Shown here in pieces: positions 51,510-59,818 of a stretch of DNA of 64,000 nt. The first letter of the stretch is position 1. The number at the start of each line of letters is the position of its first letter. The notes under the pieces are model-generated. The model ran no database searches. It saw nothing but the letters and a program-made list of their open reading frames with translations, and was not told the origin of the DNA. The translations under genes were made by a program, and so were the position numbers. The stretch lies in assembly GCA_018222585.1 (NCBI GenBank), contig JAAFAB010000003.1:124001-188000 (forward strand), read 5' to 3'. This stretch comes from Paracoccaceae bacterium (GTDB lineage Bacteria; Pseudomonadota; Alphaproteobacteria; Rhodobacterales; Rhodobacteraceae).

Positions 51510-51875
51510 ACCCGATCTGCCCAATCCCACACTGGCCAAAGCTCGGTTGTCCGACGGTAGCCGCAGTCTGCCACCGCGTAAACAATCTTGCCCCCGGCCG
51601 GGTCCCGGGGCAGGAAGCGCCCCCGAGCGACGCGAGTCCTGTTGACTCTGCCGCGGCGAAGGCTTAGAGCGCAGCGCAGAATTACTCGTACCTCTTCGAG
51701 GTCGAACAGTGTCGTGAGGCCGCATTGCGCCGGAGAACGCGGGGGAGAACGCCCTCGCAACCTGCCACGGGACTGTTTCTGCCATGGCAGTTTTTCGTTT
51801 CGGAGCCCCGGTTCCGGTCGAAGCCACGGCGGCCCCGAAGGCAACCAGAACCGCTGACCCGGAAAGACGAACACC
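51510..51875. other. 366 nt gap with the rpsT promoter
   Basis: No gene. It holds the rpsT promoter (entered separately) and the divergent start region of the oxidoreductase. The stretch from 51670 to 51875 is the long rpsT leader, with no recognised structure. Confidence 0.5.
51642..51669 (+). promoter_or_regulatory. Likely sigma-70-type promoter of rpsT
   Basis: TTGACT (51642-51647) and TTAGAG (51664-51669) are 16 bases apart, about 205 nt upstream of the rpsT ATG. The -35 is near-perfect, the -10 weak. Confidence 0.45.
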
Positions 51876-52139
51876 ATGGCCAACTCGCCGCAGTCCAAGA
51901 AACGCGCACGTCAGATCGAAACCCGCACCGCCGTCAACAAGGCGCGCCGCTCGCGGATCCGCACCCACCTGCGCAAGGTCGAGGAAGCCATCGCTTCCGG
52001 CAACAAGGACGCCGCCGCCGCTGCCCTGAAAGCTGCCCAGCCCGAGCTGATGCGCGGTGTGACCAAGGGCGTCTACCACAAGAACACCGCGTCCCGGAAA
52101 ATCTCGCGCCTTGCCGCGCGGGTGAAGGCGATCGCCTGA
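51876..52139 (+). CDS. rpsT: 30S ribosomal protein S20
   Basis: 87 residues, basic and helical. [39 protein letters not shown] and [23 protein letters not shown] are classical S20. It binds 16S rRNA early in assembly. The neighbour dnaA in the same orientation is a common alphaproteobacterial arrangement. A perfect terminator follows. Confidence 0.98.
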   Translation: MANSPQSKKRARQIETRTAVNKARRSRIRTHLRKVEEAIASGNKDAAAAALKAAQPELMRGVTKGVYHKNTASRKISRLAARVKAIA

Positions 52140-52205
52140 ACCGGACCGGATCGGGGCGCGCGCCCCGGTCACGCCGGCGAAGATCCGGCAAGTGACTGAC
52201 ATCAG

Positions 52206-52232
52206 GGGCGTGGCCTTGGCCGCGCCCTTTTT
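52206..52232 (+). terminator. Intrinsic terminator of rpsT
   Basis: GGGCGTGGCC (52206-52215) pairs with GGCCGCGCCC (52218-52227) with one G-T wobble, followed by TTTTT. Confidence 0.9.
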
Positions 52233-52423
52233 GATGCCTCTTCGCGCCCTGTCTGACGCGGAGACGCCACAGAGGCAGCACGGACACAGCGGCTCGATTC
52301 CTTTCGACCTCATGCTGAGTCAAGCGCGTTGTGCAGTTGCGGCTGTCGCGCGGAAGTTGCTAGCTTCTGGATGCGAGTCACATCGCCTTGGGGGGGACAA
52401 TTAGTCCCGGAACAGGGGCTGCT

Positions 52424-52475
52424 GGCTGACAAAGGCTTGAAACGACTGCCGTTCTCGCCGTCCCGTTTGTCAGCC
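52424..52475. repeat. 10-base perfect inverted repeat upstream of dnaA
   Basis: GGCTGACAAA (52424-52433) and TTTGTCAGCC (52466-52475) are exact complements with a 32-base loop that itself has partial pairing. It lies about 205 nt before the dnaA ATG. It could be a regulator site or an RNA hairpin in a long dnaA leader. Confidence 0.6.
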
Positions 52476-52555
52476 CTGTCCATGTCACAGAACCTGGCCA
52501 GCCTGCCCGGCGGGAATCGCTTCCGCCGCACGGCCCAGCTATGGTCATGCACCGG

Positions 52556-52599
52556 TCCAACCGGAGCCGTTTCGTTCAGGCCACGAAACGGACCGTTGG
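52556..52599. repeat. Extended hairpin in the dnaA leader region
   Basis: CCGTTTCGT (52567-52575) and ACGAAACGG (52583-52591) are perfect complements around seven bases. The stem continues outwards as CCAACCGG / CCGTTGG with a bulge. It lies about 80 nt before the dnaA start and has no T-run, so a leader element or protein site is more likely than a terminator. Confidence 0.6.
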
Positions 52600-52665
52600 C
52601 TGTTCCCCCATGGCGAAGACAAGCCAAGCCCGGAGTCCTCCGGGAACGAATGATGCTAGGTGATT

Positions 52666-52674
52666 GGGGATAAG
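52666..52674 (-). promoter_or_regulatory. DnaA-box-like 9-mer beside the dnaA ribosome-binding site
   Basis: TTATCCCCA on the minus strand differs from TTATCCACA by one base and overlaps the position just upstream of AAGGA. It may allow autoregulation by DnaA; a single near-match only. Confidence 0.35.
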
Positions 52675-52680
52675 GAAAAG

Positions 52681-54072
52681 ATGGCGAACACGAGCTGGGG
52701 CGAGTTGAAGGAATCTCTTCGGACGTCGGTGAGCGAGCACAATTACACCAATTGGATCGCACCCCTGGAACTGCTTTCGCTCAGCGAAGGCGTCGCGACG
52801 ATGGCCGCGCCCTCGGGCTACGCGGGCACCTACGTGCAACGGCATTTCGAGGACGACATCCTGCGCGCGCTGACCGCCATCGATCCCGCCGTGCGCCGCA
52901 TTGACTTCACCGTCGCCGCGCGCGAGGCCGCCCGCGCTGCCGTCCAGCCGGCGACCCGTCCCGCCCCTGCCAACTCCGCCGCCCCGGTAATGTCGCGCCC
53001 CGCCGCCGCCCCCTCGATGCAGGACCGGATGCTGCAGCCGGCGCCGCTGGATCCCCATTGCACCTTCGACAGCTTCGTCGTCGGCAAGCCGAACGAGCTG
53101 GCCCATGCCGCCGCCCGCCGCGTCGCCAGCGGTGGCGAGGTCGAATTCAACCCGCTGTTCCTCTACGGCGGTGTCGGCCTCGGCAAGACCCACCTCATGC
53201 ACGCCATCGCGCATGAGCTGAAGGCCAGCCAGCCGCATCTCAACGTGGTCTACCTCTCGGCCGAGCAGTTCATGTACCGCTTCGTGCAGGCGCTGCGCGA
53301 AAAGAAGATGATGGACTTCAAGTCGCTGTTCCGCACCGTCGACGTGCTGATGGTCGATGACGTGCAGTTCATTGCCGGCAAGGATTCGACCCAGGAAGAA
53401 TTCTTCCACACCTTCAACGCGCTGGTGGATCACAACAAGCAGATCATCATCTCGGGCGACTGCGCCCCGAACGAGATCAAGAACCTGCCCGTCCGAATCT
53501 CCTCGCGTCTTTCCTCGGGTCTGGTCGTCGACCTGCACCCCACCGACTATGAACTCCGCCTCGGCATCCTGCAGTCCAAGGTCGCGGCCTTCCGCCTCAA
53601 GCACCCCGACCTGCAGGTCGCCGATGGCGTGATGGAATTCCTCGCCCATCGGATCAGCACCAACGTCCGTGTGCTGGAAGGCGCGCTGACCCGCCTTTTC
53701 GCCTTCGCCTCTCTCGTGGGCCGCGAAATCACGCTTGAGCTGACCCAGGACTGTCTGTCCGACGTGCTGCGCGCCTCCGAGCGCAAGATCACCATCGAGG
53801 AGATCCAGCGCCGCGTCGCCGAACATTACAACATCCGCCTCAGCGACATGATCGGCCCCAAGCGCGTGCGCAGCTTCGCCCGGCCGCGCCAGATTGCCAT
53901 GTATCTGTGCAAGAAACTGACCTCGCGCAGCCTCCCCGAGATCGGTCGCCGGTTCGGCGGGCGGGACCACACCACGGTGATGCACGGGGTGAAGCGGATC
54001 GAGGAGCTGATGATCCAGGACGCCCAGATTGCCGACGACCTGGAGATGCTGCGCCGCTCGCTGGAGGCCTGA
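52681..54072 (+). CDS. dnaA: Chromosomal replication initiator DnaA
   Basis: 463 residues from ATG 52681 (AAGGA six bases upstream). Domain I (1-80) is followed by a Pro/Ala linker (about 85-120). The AAA+ domain has Walker A GGVGLGKT (163-170) and Walker B in VDVLMVDDVQFI. Domain IV ends with GGRDHTTVMHGVKRIEEL, the DnaA-box-binding signature. dnaN does not follow directly, unlike in most relatives. Confidence 0.98.
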   Translation: MANTSWGELKESLRTSVSEHNYTNWIAPLELLSLSEGVATMAAPSGYAGTYVQRHFEDDILRALTAIDPAVRRIDFTVAAREAARAAVQPATRPAPANSAAPVMSRPAAAPSMQDRMLQPAPLDPHCTFDSFVVGKPNELAHAAARRVASGGEVEFNPLFLYGGVGLGKTHLMHAIAHELKASQPHLNVVYLSAEQFMYRFVQALREKKMMDFKSLFRTVDVLMVDDVQFIAGKDSTQEEFFHTFNALVDHNKQIIISGDCAPNEIKNLPVRISSRLSSGLVVDLHPTDYELRLGILQSKVAAFRLKHPDLQVADGVMEFLAHRISTNVRVLEGALTRLFAFASLVGREITLELTQDCLSDVLRASERKITIEEIQRRVAEHYNIRLSDMIGPKRVRSFARPRQIAMYLCKKLTSRSLPEIGRRFGGRDHTTVMHGVKRIEELMIQDAQIADDLEMLRRSLEA

Positions 54073-54208
54073 GGCGCAAGGATCCCTCCCGTTCACGCCC
54101 CGGGGCTGCCGCCGAAGGTGGGTTCCACCCACTCTATGACTGCGGCGGCCTTCGGGCCCCTCCGACGGACGGATCCCGCCTGCCCGGTTTGCCCCGGTAA
54201 ATGCGGCG

Positions 54209-54853
54209 CTACCGACCGACCGGCCATTTCGCCCTTGTCCATGAATGTTTCGGGCCGCCGAGGCGCGCCGAGGTCAGCTCGGGGCGGTCACTCTCGGCCA
54301 GCCTGTCCTCGACCCATTCCGACAGCGCCGGAGCGGCGGCGGCCTCTTCCACGGCGTCCTCTTCCATTGGGGCCTGCCCGCCGCCGCCTGCCGGCTCGAA
54401 CGCCGTGGTGCGGAAGGTGATGACCTTCGTTTCCTCTTTCGAGCGTACCCTCTGCAGCGCATTGCCGGCATAGACCGGGCGCAGGAAGGTCTCGGCGTCG
54501 ATCACCTCGGTCACCTCGCTCAGGATCATGACATCCAGAAGCGCCGCGACCCGGGGCAGGATGTTCCGCGCGTCCGTTGTGGCGGGCGCGACGATGTGGC
54601 TGTGGTCGCCGGCAAGCGAGACGACCAGCGCGGCCACAGGTTCGGCCAGGCGGTGCGCGTAAGCAGTATTGTCGGCCACCAGCACCCGGGCCACGCCGGC
54701 AAGGCTGGCGGCCTCCTGCGCGGCCTCGGCCACCCCGGCGCCGGCGACCAGGACAGTCACCGCGCCCAGGGGCGCACAGGCGGTCAGGGCCCTGGCGGTG
54801 GCATCCCGCGCCAGCCTGCCGTCGACCAGTTCTGCCAGAAGAAGTGCAGACAT
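54209..54853 (-). pseudogene. Truncated electron-transfer flavoprotein alpha subunit
   Basis: 214 residues, where a full EtfA has about 308. The N-terminal domain is intact (MSALLLAELVDGRLARDATARALTA ... ARNILPRVAALLDVMILSEVTEVID). Similarity stops after RPELTSAR, exactly where the FAD-binding domain (SGGRGV...) should begin, and continues into 18 unrelated codons. It lacks the FAD site and cannot be a functional EtfA. Upstream, the last codons of etfB overlap its start. A relic. Confidence 0.8.
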
Positions 54854-54902
54854 CAGATTGCCCCTTGTTCCCTGAGTTTCCCGATCAGCTCATCGACCCG
54901 GA
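54853..54902 (-). pseudogene. Remnant of the 3' end of etfB
   Basis: About 15 codons reading RVDELIGKLREQGAI then stop, like the end of EtfB, overlapping the etfA ATG in the usual etfB-etfA manner. The rest of etfB is missing; it breaks at about 54885-54905 into the acyl-CoA-ligase remnant on the other strand. Confidence 0.65.
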
Positions 54903-55239
54903 CGGCTTCCTCGTCCTGATGGATCGCAGCAAGGACATGATCAACTCGGGCGGCTTCAACGTCTTTCCCGCCGACCTGGAGGCGGTGCTGACCAGCCATC
55001 CGCAGGTGAGCGAGGCCGCCGTGGTCGCCATCCCGGACCCCGAGTGGGGCGAGACCCCGCTGGCCATCGTCGTGGCCGAGGGGATCGAGGCCGAGGCCCT
55101 GCGGAGCTGGGCGAATGCGCGGCTGGGAAAGACCCAGCGGATCGCCCGGCTGGAGATCCGCGCCGAGCTGCCCCGCAGCGAGATCGGCAAGGTGCTGAAA
55201 CGGGAGTTGCGCGCGCCCTACTGGGAGGAAGCAACCTGA
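54890..55239 (+). pseudogene. C-terminal remnant of an acyl-CoA synthetase (AMP-binding enzyme)
   Basis: About 115 residues corresponding to the mobile C-terminal domain: IDPDGFLVLMDRSKDMINSGGFNVFPADLEAVL, then VSEAAVVAIPDPEWGE and the lysine-bearing end RSEIGKVLKREL. The AMP-binding core is absent and no start codon with a ribosome site precedes it. It abuts the etfB remnant in opposite orientation, marking a rearrangement junction. Confidence 0.8.
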
Positions 55240-55429
55240 GACATGACATGACCGGACCCGCCCCGCGCGGACCGGAATTAGCCTTTCTCTCCGGCCCGGC
55301 GTCCTGCTATAAGCCAGGTGAGTCTGGCGACCGGGCCCCTCTGGCAAGCAACTGCGGCAAGCTTGTGATGTCGGCGCTTAAAGTTTGTCGGCCGCAGGGA
55401 CAGGCTCTCTTCCATATGCAGGATCCTCG

Positions 55430-55485
55430 CAAGCGACACGCCATGTCGCGTCTTGCGGATGCGTGGCTGTCCCGACAGGGGACAG
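55430..55485 (+). promoter_or_regulatory. Hairpins in the leader of the TerC-like gene
   Basis: CGCAAG-CGAC / GTCG-CTTGCG (55430-55459, one bulge) is followed by TGTCCC/GGGACA (55468-55483), whose 3' arm overlaps the purine-rich ribosome site before ATG 55489. No known riboswitch was recognised. Function open. Confidence 0.35.
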
Positions 55486-55488
55486 GAC

Positions 55489-56544
55489 ATGAAAACCACC
55501 CACCCTTCTCGACGCACCACTCTTGACTACTTCCGCTGGGCCTTCGCCGTCACCTTCGCCGGGCTCGTCCTCGGCGGGGTCATCGGATGGGCCTACGGCG
55601 GCGCTGCCGGGGCCGCATCGTTCCTCTTCATCTGCGCGGTGCTGGCGGTCCTCGAGATCTCGCTCAGCTTCGACAATGCCATCGTCAACGCCAACAAGCT
55701 GAAATCGATGCGCCCGGAATGGCAGCGCCGGTTCCTGACCTGGGGGATCCTGATCGCGGTCTTCGGAATGCGCATCATCTTTCCGCTGGCCATCGTCGTC
55801 GTCGCCGCCGGGATCGGCCCGATCGAGGCCGTGCGGCTGGCCGCCACGGAGCCCAGCGAATACAGCCGCATCATGGAGGAGGCACACCTCGGCATTTCGG
55901 CCTTCGGCGGGACCTTCCTGCTGATGGTGGCGCTGAGCTATTTCTTCGACGACGAGAAGGACATCCACTGGCTGCCCTGGATCGAGAAGCCGATGGCGCG
56001 CTCGGCCGCGATCCGCGGGATCGAGGTTGCCGTGGCGCTGCTGGTGGTGCTGGTCTTCGCCCATCTGCTGAAGGTGCAGCAGAGCCATGAATTCCTCTAC
56101 GCCGCGATCTTCGGCCTGGTGACCTTCCTCGGCGTCGAGGTGCTGAGCGGCTTCCTCGATGCAAAGGGCAGCAGCGCCGAGATGGCGCGCGGCGGGGTCG
56201 GTGCCTTCATCTACCTGGAGATCCTCGACGCCTCCTTCTCCTTCGACGGGGTGATCGGGGCCTTCGCGCTGACCTCGAACATGTTCGTGATCGCCATCGG
56301 CCTCGGCATCGGCGCGATGTACGTGCGTTCGATGACCATCATGCTGGTCGAACGCGGCACGCTGGCCGAATACCGCTTCCTGGAACACGGCGCCTTCTAC
56401 GCCATCCTCGTGCTGTCCATCGTGATGTTCCTGCAATCGCTGGTCCATGTGCCCGAAGCAATCACCGGCCTGATGGGCGCGGTGCTGATCGGCGTCTCGT
56501 TCTGGGCCTCGATCCACTGGAACGCCAGGAACCGCGACACCTAG
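55489..56544 (+). CDS. TerC-like membrane protein (DUF475)
   Basis: 351 residues with about nine membrane helices. ISLSFDNAIVNANKLKSM and later LEILDASFSFDGVIGAFALT carry the acidic D/N-in-helix motifs of the TerC/DUF475 superfamily, thought to handle metal ions (for example Mn2+) at the membrane. The start at 55489 follows AGGGGACAGGA. It sits in the segment that separates dnaA from dnaN and has no related neighbour. Confidence 0.82.
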   Translation: MKTTHPSRRTTLDYFRWAFAVTFAGLVLGGVIGWAYGGAAGAASFLFICAVLAVLEISLSFDNAIVNANKLKSMRPEWQRRFLTWGILIAVFGMRIIFPLAIVVVAAGIGPIEAVRLAATEPSEYSRIMEEAHLGISAFGGTFLLMVALSYFFDDEKDIHWLPWIEKPMARSAAIRGIEVAVALLVVLVFAHLLKVQQSHEFLYAAIFGLVTFLGVEVLSGFLDAKGSSAEMARGGVGAFIYLEILDASFSFDGVIGAFALTSNMFVIAIGLGIGAMYVRSMTIMLVERGTLAEYRFLEHGAFYAILVLSIVMFLQSLVHVPEAITGLMGAVLIGVSFWASIHWNARNRDT

Positions 56545-56648
56545 GCACCCGCGCCGCCCGCAGGCACCCCGGTGTCCGGGCGGCGCCCCTCCAGCTTCTG
56601 TTCACCTGCCGCTGCTAGACCCTCTCGACAGCCGTCGTGGAGGATCCC

Positions 56649-57338
56649 GTGCAGCCCGCCCCCATCACCATCACCGAGGCCCGCATCGACGGCCTTGCCC
56701 TGCGCTTCGCCACGGACATGGAGCGTGATCCGATCCAGCGCCACCACCGGCGCGGCGCCTTCTACGAGGCGCGCGAGCTGAAGACGCTGGGTGCCTTCAT
56801 GCCCGAGGGCGGATGCTTCCTCGATATCGGCGCCAATGTCGGCAATCACAGCCTTTATGCGGCGCTGTTCTGGAAGGCCGGGCGGGTGATTCCGATCGAG
56901 CCCAATCCCCGCGCCCGCCGGCTGCTGCAACGGAACTGTGCCCTGAACGGGCTGGAGGGGGTGATCGACCTCTCCTGCCTCGGGGTCGGCCTGTCGGATC
57001 GGTCCCAGGAGGGATTCGGCATGGAAGAGCGGCAGCGCAACCTTGGCGGGGCGCGGATGCTGCCCGGCGCGGGGGACCTGCAGGTGAGGCGCGCGGACGA
57101 GGGACTGCCGGATCTGCGCCCCGACGTGATCAAGATCGACGTCGAGGGGATGGAGATCGCGGTGCTGGAGGGGCTCGGCGCCCTGCTCGACGGCAGTCCG
57201 GCCCTGCTGGTCGAGGTCGACACGGCCAATGCCGCAGGCTTCGCGGACTGGATGCAGCGAACCGGCTACGGCGAGGTTGCCCGCTTCCAGCGCTATCGCC
57301 GCTGCATCAATCACATTCTGCGGCGCGGCCGGGCATAG
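56649..57338 (+). CDS. FkbM-family SAM-dependent methyltransferase
   Basis: 229 residues from the GTG at 56649 (GGAGG five bases before it); a GTG at 56637 is possible. The SAM-binding motif FLDIGANVGNHSLYAA and acidic IPIEPNP are intact, and VIKIDVEGMEIAVLEGL is the FkbM signature. Targets are often sugars or polyketides; unknown here. It directly precedes a tandem repeat and the dnaN leader. Confidence 0.85.
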   Translation: MQPAPITITEARIDGLALRFATDMERDPIQRHHRRGAFYEARELKTLGAFMPEGGCFLDIGANVGNHSLYAALFWKAGRVIPIEPNPRARRLLQRNCALNGLEGVIDLSCLGVGLSDRSQEGFGMEERQRNLGGARMLPGAGDLQVRRADEGLPDLRPDVIKIDVEGMEIAVLEGLGALLDGSPALLVEVDTANAAGFADWMQRTGYGEVARFQRYRRCINHILRRGRA

Positions 57339-57400
57339 TTGCCCAGCCCTGTTGTGCCATCCTGTTGCCCAGCCTGTTGCCCAGTCCTGTTGCCTCTGGG
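57338..57400. repeat. Five tandem 12-13 base repeats before dnaN
   Basis: Units begin GTTGCCCAGCCCT and recur with changes at 57338, 57351, 57364, 57376 and 57389, the third and fourth nearly identical and the last degenerate. They start at the final base of the FkbM stop codon and end about 120 nt before the dnaN ATG. Confidence 0.75.
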
Positions 57401-57423
57401 CACCGCGCGCGCCGGGCCGCCGG

Positions 57424-57468
57424 ATTTCCCGCGCAAAACGGCAAATTCCCGTTGTACCGCGCGGAAAT
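57424..57468. repeat. Nested inverted repeat in the dnaN leader
   Basis: ATTTCCCGCGC (57424-57434) opposes GCGCGGAAAT (57459-57468) with one extra base. Inside, AACGG (57437-57441) pairs with CCGTT (57449-57453). It lies about 50 nt before the dnaN start and could bind a regulator or fold in the mRNA. Confidence 0.55.
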
Positions 57469-57519
57469 TCAGCTAGTTTTCGGGTCCCGAACTGGCGGGA
57501 AAAGACAGGGGTGATGACC

Positions 57520-58638
57520 ATGAAATTCAGCATCGAACGTGCCGCGCTGCTCAAGGCCGTCGCCCAGGCGCAGTCCGTCGTCGAACGACGCAACACCATC
57601 CCGATCCTCGCCAACGTGCTGATCGAGGCCGAGGGCAGCGACGTGATGTTCCGCGCCACCGACCTGGATATCGAGGTCGTCGACAAGGCCCCGGCCATGG
57701 TCGAACGCGCCGGCTCGACCACCGTTTCCGCCGTCACCCTGCACGAGATCGTCCGCAAGCTGCCCGATGGCGCCATGGTCACCCTCTCCGAGGATGGCAC
57801 GGCGGGGCGCCTGACGGTGCAGGCCGGCCGGTCGAACTTCAACCTGGCGACCCTGCCCAAGGAAGATTTCCCGGTCATGGCCTCGTCGGAATACACGTCC
57901 AACTTCTCGGCCCCGGCGACGGTGCTGCGGCGGTTGTTCGACAAGTCGAAGTTCGCGATTTCCACCGAGGAAACCCGCTATTACCTGACCGGCGTCTACA
58001 TGCATGTCGCCGAGGGCGACGAGGGCCGCGCCCTGCGCTGCGTGGCCACCGACGGTCACCGCCTGGCCCGCATCGACGCCAAGCTGCCCGAGGGCGCCGA
58101 GGGGATGCCCGGCGTGATCGTGCCCCGCAAGACCGTGGGCGAGTTGCGCAAGCTGCTGGACGATGACGAGATGCAGATCGCCGTCTCGGTGTCGGAAACC
58201 AAGGTGCGTTTCGCCACGCCGCAGATCACACTGACCTCGAAGGTCATCGACGGCACCTTCCCCGACTATTCGCGCGTCATTCCGACCGGCAACACCCGTC
58301 GCCTGGAAGTCGATGCCGCCGAATTCGCCAAGGCCGTCGACCGGGTCGCCACCGTCAGCTCGGAACGCTCGCGCGCCGTCAAGCTGTCGCTGGACGAGGA
58401 CCGCCTGGTGCTCTCCGTCAACGCGCCCGACAGCGGCGCCGCCGAGGAAGAGCTGGCCGTGGCCTATGCCGACGAGCGGCTGGAAATCGGCTTCAACGCC
58501 AAGTACCTGCTGGAGATCGCCAGCCAGGTCGACCGCGAGAACGCCGTCTTCATGTTCAACTCGTCCGGCGATCCGACCCTGATGCGCGAAGGCAATGACC
58601 TGAGCGCGGTCTATGTCGTCATGCCGATGCGCGTGTAA
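57520..58638 (+). CDS. dnaN: DNA polymerase III sliding clamp (beta subunit)
   Basis: 372 residues from ATG 57520 (AGGGG eight bases upstream; ATG 57514 is a close alternative). The three clamp domains are present, with MKFSIERAALLKAVAQAQSVVERRNTIPILANVLIEA at the N-terminus, CVATDGHRLAR in the middle and the typical end DLSAVYVVMPMRV. It forms the ring that holds replicative polymerase on DNA. recF follows 67 nt later. Confidence 0.98.
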   Translation: MKFSIERAALLKAVAQAQSVVERRNTIPILANVLIEAEGSDVMFRATDLDIEVVDKAPAMVERAGSTTVSAVTLHEIVRKLPDGAMVTLSEDGTAGRLTVQAGRSNFNLATLPKEDFPVMASSEYTSNFSAPATVLRRLFDKSKFAISTEETRYYLTGVYMHVAEGDEGRALRCVATDGHRLARIDAKLPEGAEGMPGVIVPRKTVGELRKLLDDDEMQIAVSVSETKVRFATPQITLTSKVIDGTFPDYSRVIPTGNTRRLEVDAAEFAKAVDRVATVSSERSRAVKLSLDEDRLVLSVNAPDSGAAEEELAVAYADERLEIGFNAKYLLEIASQVDRENAVFMFNSSGDPTLMREGNDLSAVYVVMPMRV

Positions 58639-58705
58639 GGGTCATCGCTGCCGCGATTGCCTTCGGCGAGAGTATTTTTAGCCATCGAATAGAGGGGTTT
58701 GGCCA

Positions 58706-59818
58706 ATGGGACGGCTCTGTCTGACCCGGCTGGACCTGTCGCATTTCCGCTCGTGGCGGCGGGGCAACCTGACTGCCGACGGTCGCCCCGTGGCGATCTG
58801 GGGGCCGAACGGCGCCGGCAAGACCAACATCCTTGAAGCGGTGTCGATGTTCTCGCCCGGTCGGGGGCTGCGCCGTGCGGCCGCTGAAGAGATGGTGCGC
58901 CGCCCCGAGGCCATCGGCTGGAAGCTGTCGGGCGTGCTGCGCAGCCTGCACCAGGTCCACGAGGTCGAGATGCAGCTGGAGCCGGGCCAGTCCCGTGCCC
59001 TGCGCATCGACGACAAGGCGGCGGCGCAGCTGGCGCTTGGCCGCATTGCCCGGGTACTCTGGCTGGTGCCCTCGATGGACCGGCTCTGGACCGAAAGCGC
59101 CGAGGGGCGGCGGCGGTTTCTCGACCGCATGGTGCTGTCCTTCTTCCCCACCCATGCCGATGCCTCGCTGGCTTATGACAAGGCCATGCGCGAACGCAAC
59201 CGCCTGCTGAAGGACATGGTGCGCGACGCCCATTGGTATACCGCGCTGGAACGCCAGATGGCCGAGGCGGGCGAAGAGATCACGCTGAATCGCCTGAAGG
59301 CGCTGCACCTGGTGGCCGAGGCCACCGAAGAGGCCGAAACCGCCTTTCCCGCGCCGCAGCTGTCGTTGTCGCACCCCGAAGGGCCGATGCCGCAGAGCGC
59401 GCCCGAACTGCAGGCCGGCTTCGAGGACAGCCGCCGTCGCGACATGGCGGCCGGGCGCACCCTGCTGGGGCCGCACCGGGTGGACATGGAGGCGTTCTGG
59501 ACGGTGAAGGGCATCGCCGCGCGGGAAGCCTCGACCGGGGAACAGAAGGCGCTGCTGGTCAGCCTGATCCTGGCCAATGCGCGCGGGCTGGCGCGGGATT
59601 TCGGCGCGCCGCCGATCCTGCTGCTGGACGAGGTCGCGGCGCATCTGGATGCCGAACGCCGCGCGGCGCTCTATGACGAGATCTGCGCGCTTGGTGCCCA
59701 GGCCTGGATGACCGGCACCGGGCCGGAACTGTTTGAAGGGCTGGGCGAAAGGGCGCAGTATCTGGAGGTGACGGAGGAGGCCGGCGAAAGCCGCGCCGAG
59801 GAAAGGACCGCCCCATGA
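58706..59818 (+). CDS. recF: DNA replication and repair protein RecF
   Basis: 370 residues. Walker A GPNGAGKT is at 33-40; STGEQKALLVSLILANAR is the ABC signature and ILLLDEVAAHLDAERR the Walker B/D-loop, as in all RecF. It loads RecA at gaps with RecO and RecR. The stop overlaps the next start (ATGA). Confidence 0.97.
   Translation: MGRLCLTRLDLSHFRSWRRGNLTADGRPVAIWGPNGAGKTNILEAVSMFSPGRGLRRAAAEEMVRRPEAIGWKLSGVLRSLHQVHEVEMQLEPGQSRALRIDDKAAAQLALGRIARVLWLVPSMDRLWTESAEGRRRFLDRMVLSFFPTHADASLAYDKAMRERNRLLKDMVRDAHWYTALERQMAEAGEEITLNRLKALHLVAEATEEAETAFPAPQLSLSHPEGPMPQSAPELQAGFEDSRRRDMAAGRTLLGPHRVDMEAFWTVKGIAAREASTGEQKALLVSLILANARGLARDFGAPPILLLDEVAAHLDAERRAALYDEICALGAQAWMTGTGPELFEGLGERAQYLEVTEEAGESRAEERTAP

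Larger units (their letters stand above)
52140..52680. other. 541 nt gap between rpsT and dnaA with two strong inverted repeats
   Basis: The gap holds the rpsT terminator, two long inverted repeats (both entered separately) and one DnaA-box-like TGGGGATAA just before the dnaA Shine-Dalgarno. There is no cluster of DnaA boxes, so it does not look like a typical oriC. No ORF was credible. Confidence 0.6.

Noticed and set aside
50361..52313. A continuous minus-strand frame joining the FAD oxidoreductase with sequence antisense to rpsT
   Set aside because: The part beyond 51509 has no domain and overlaps rpsT; the oxidoreductase starts at the GTG near 51509.
52140..52680. oriC in the rpsT-dnaA gap
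   Set aside because: Only one near-consensus DnaA box and no AT-rich unwinding stretch; not enough for an origin.
55240..55488. yybP-ykoY manganese riboswitch before the TerC-like gene
   Set aside because: The conserved loop sequences of that class are not visible; only generic hairpins are present.
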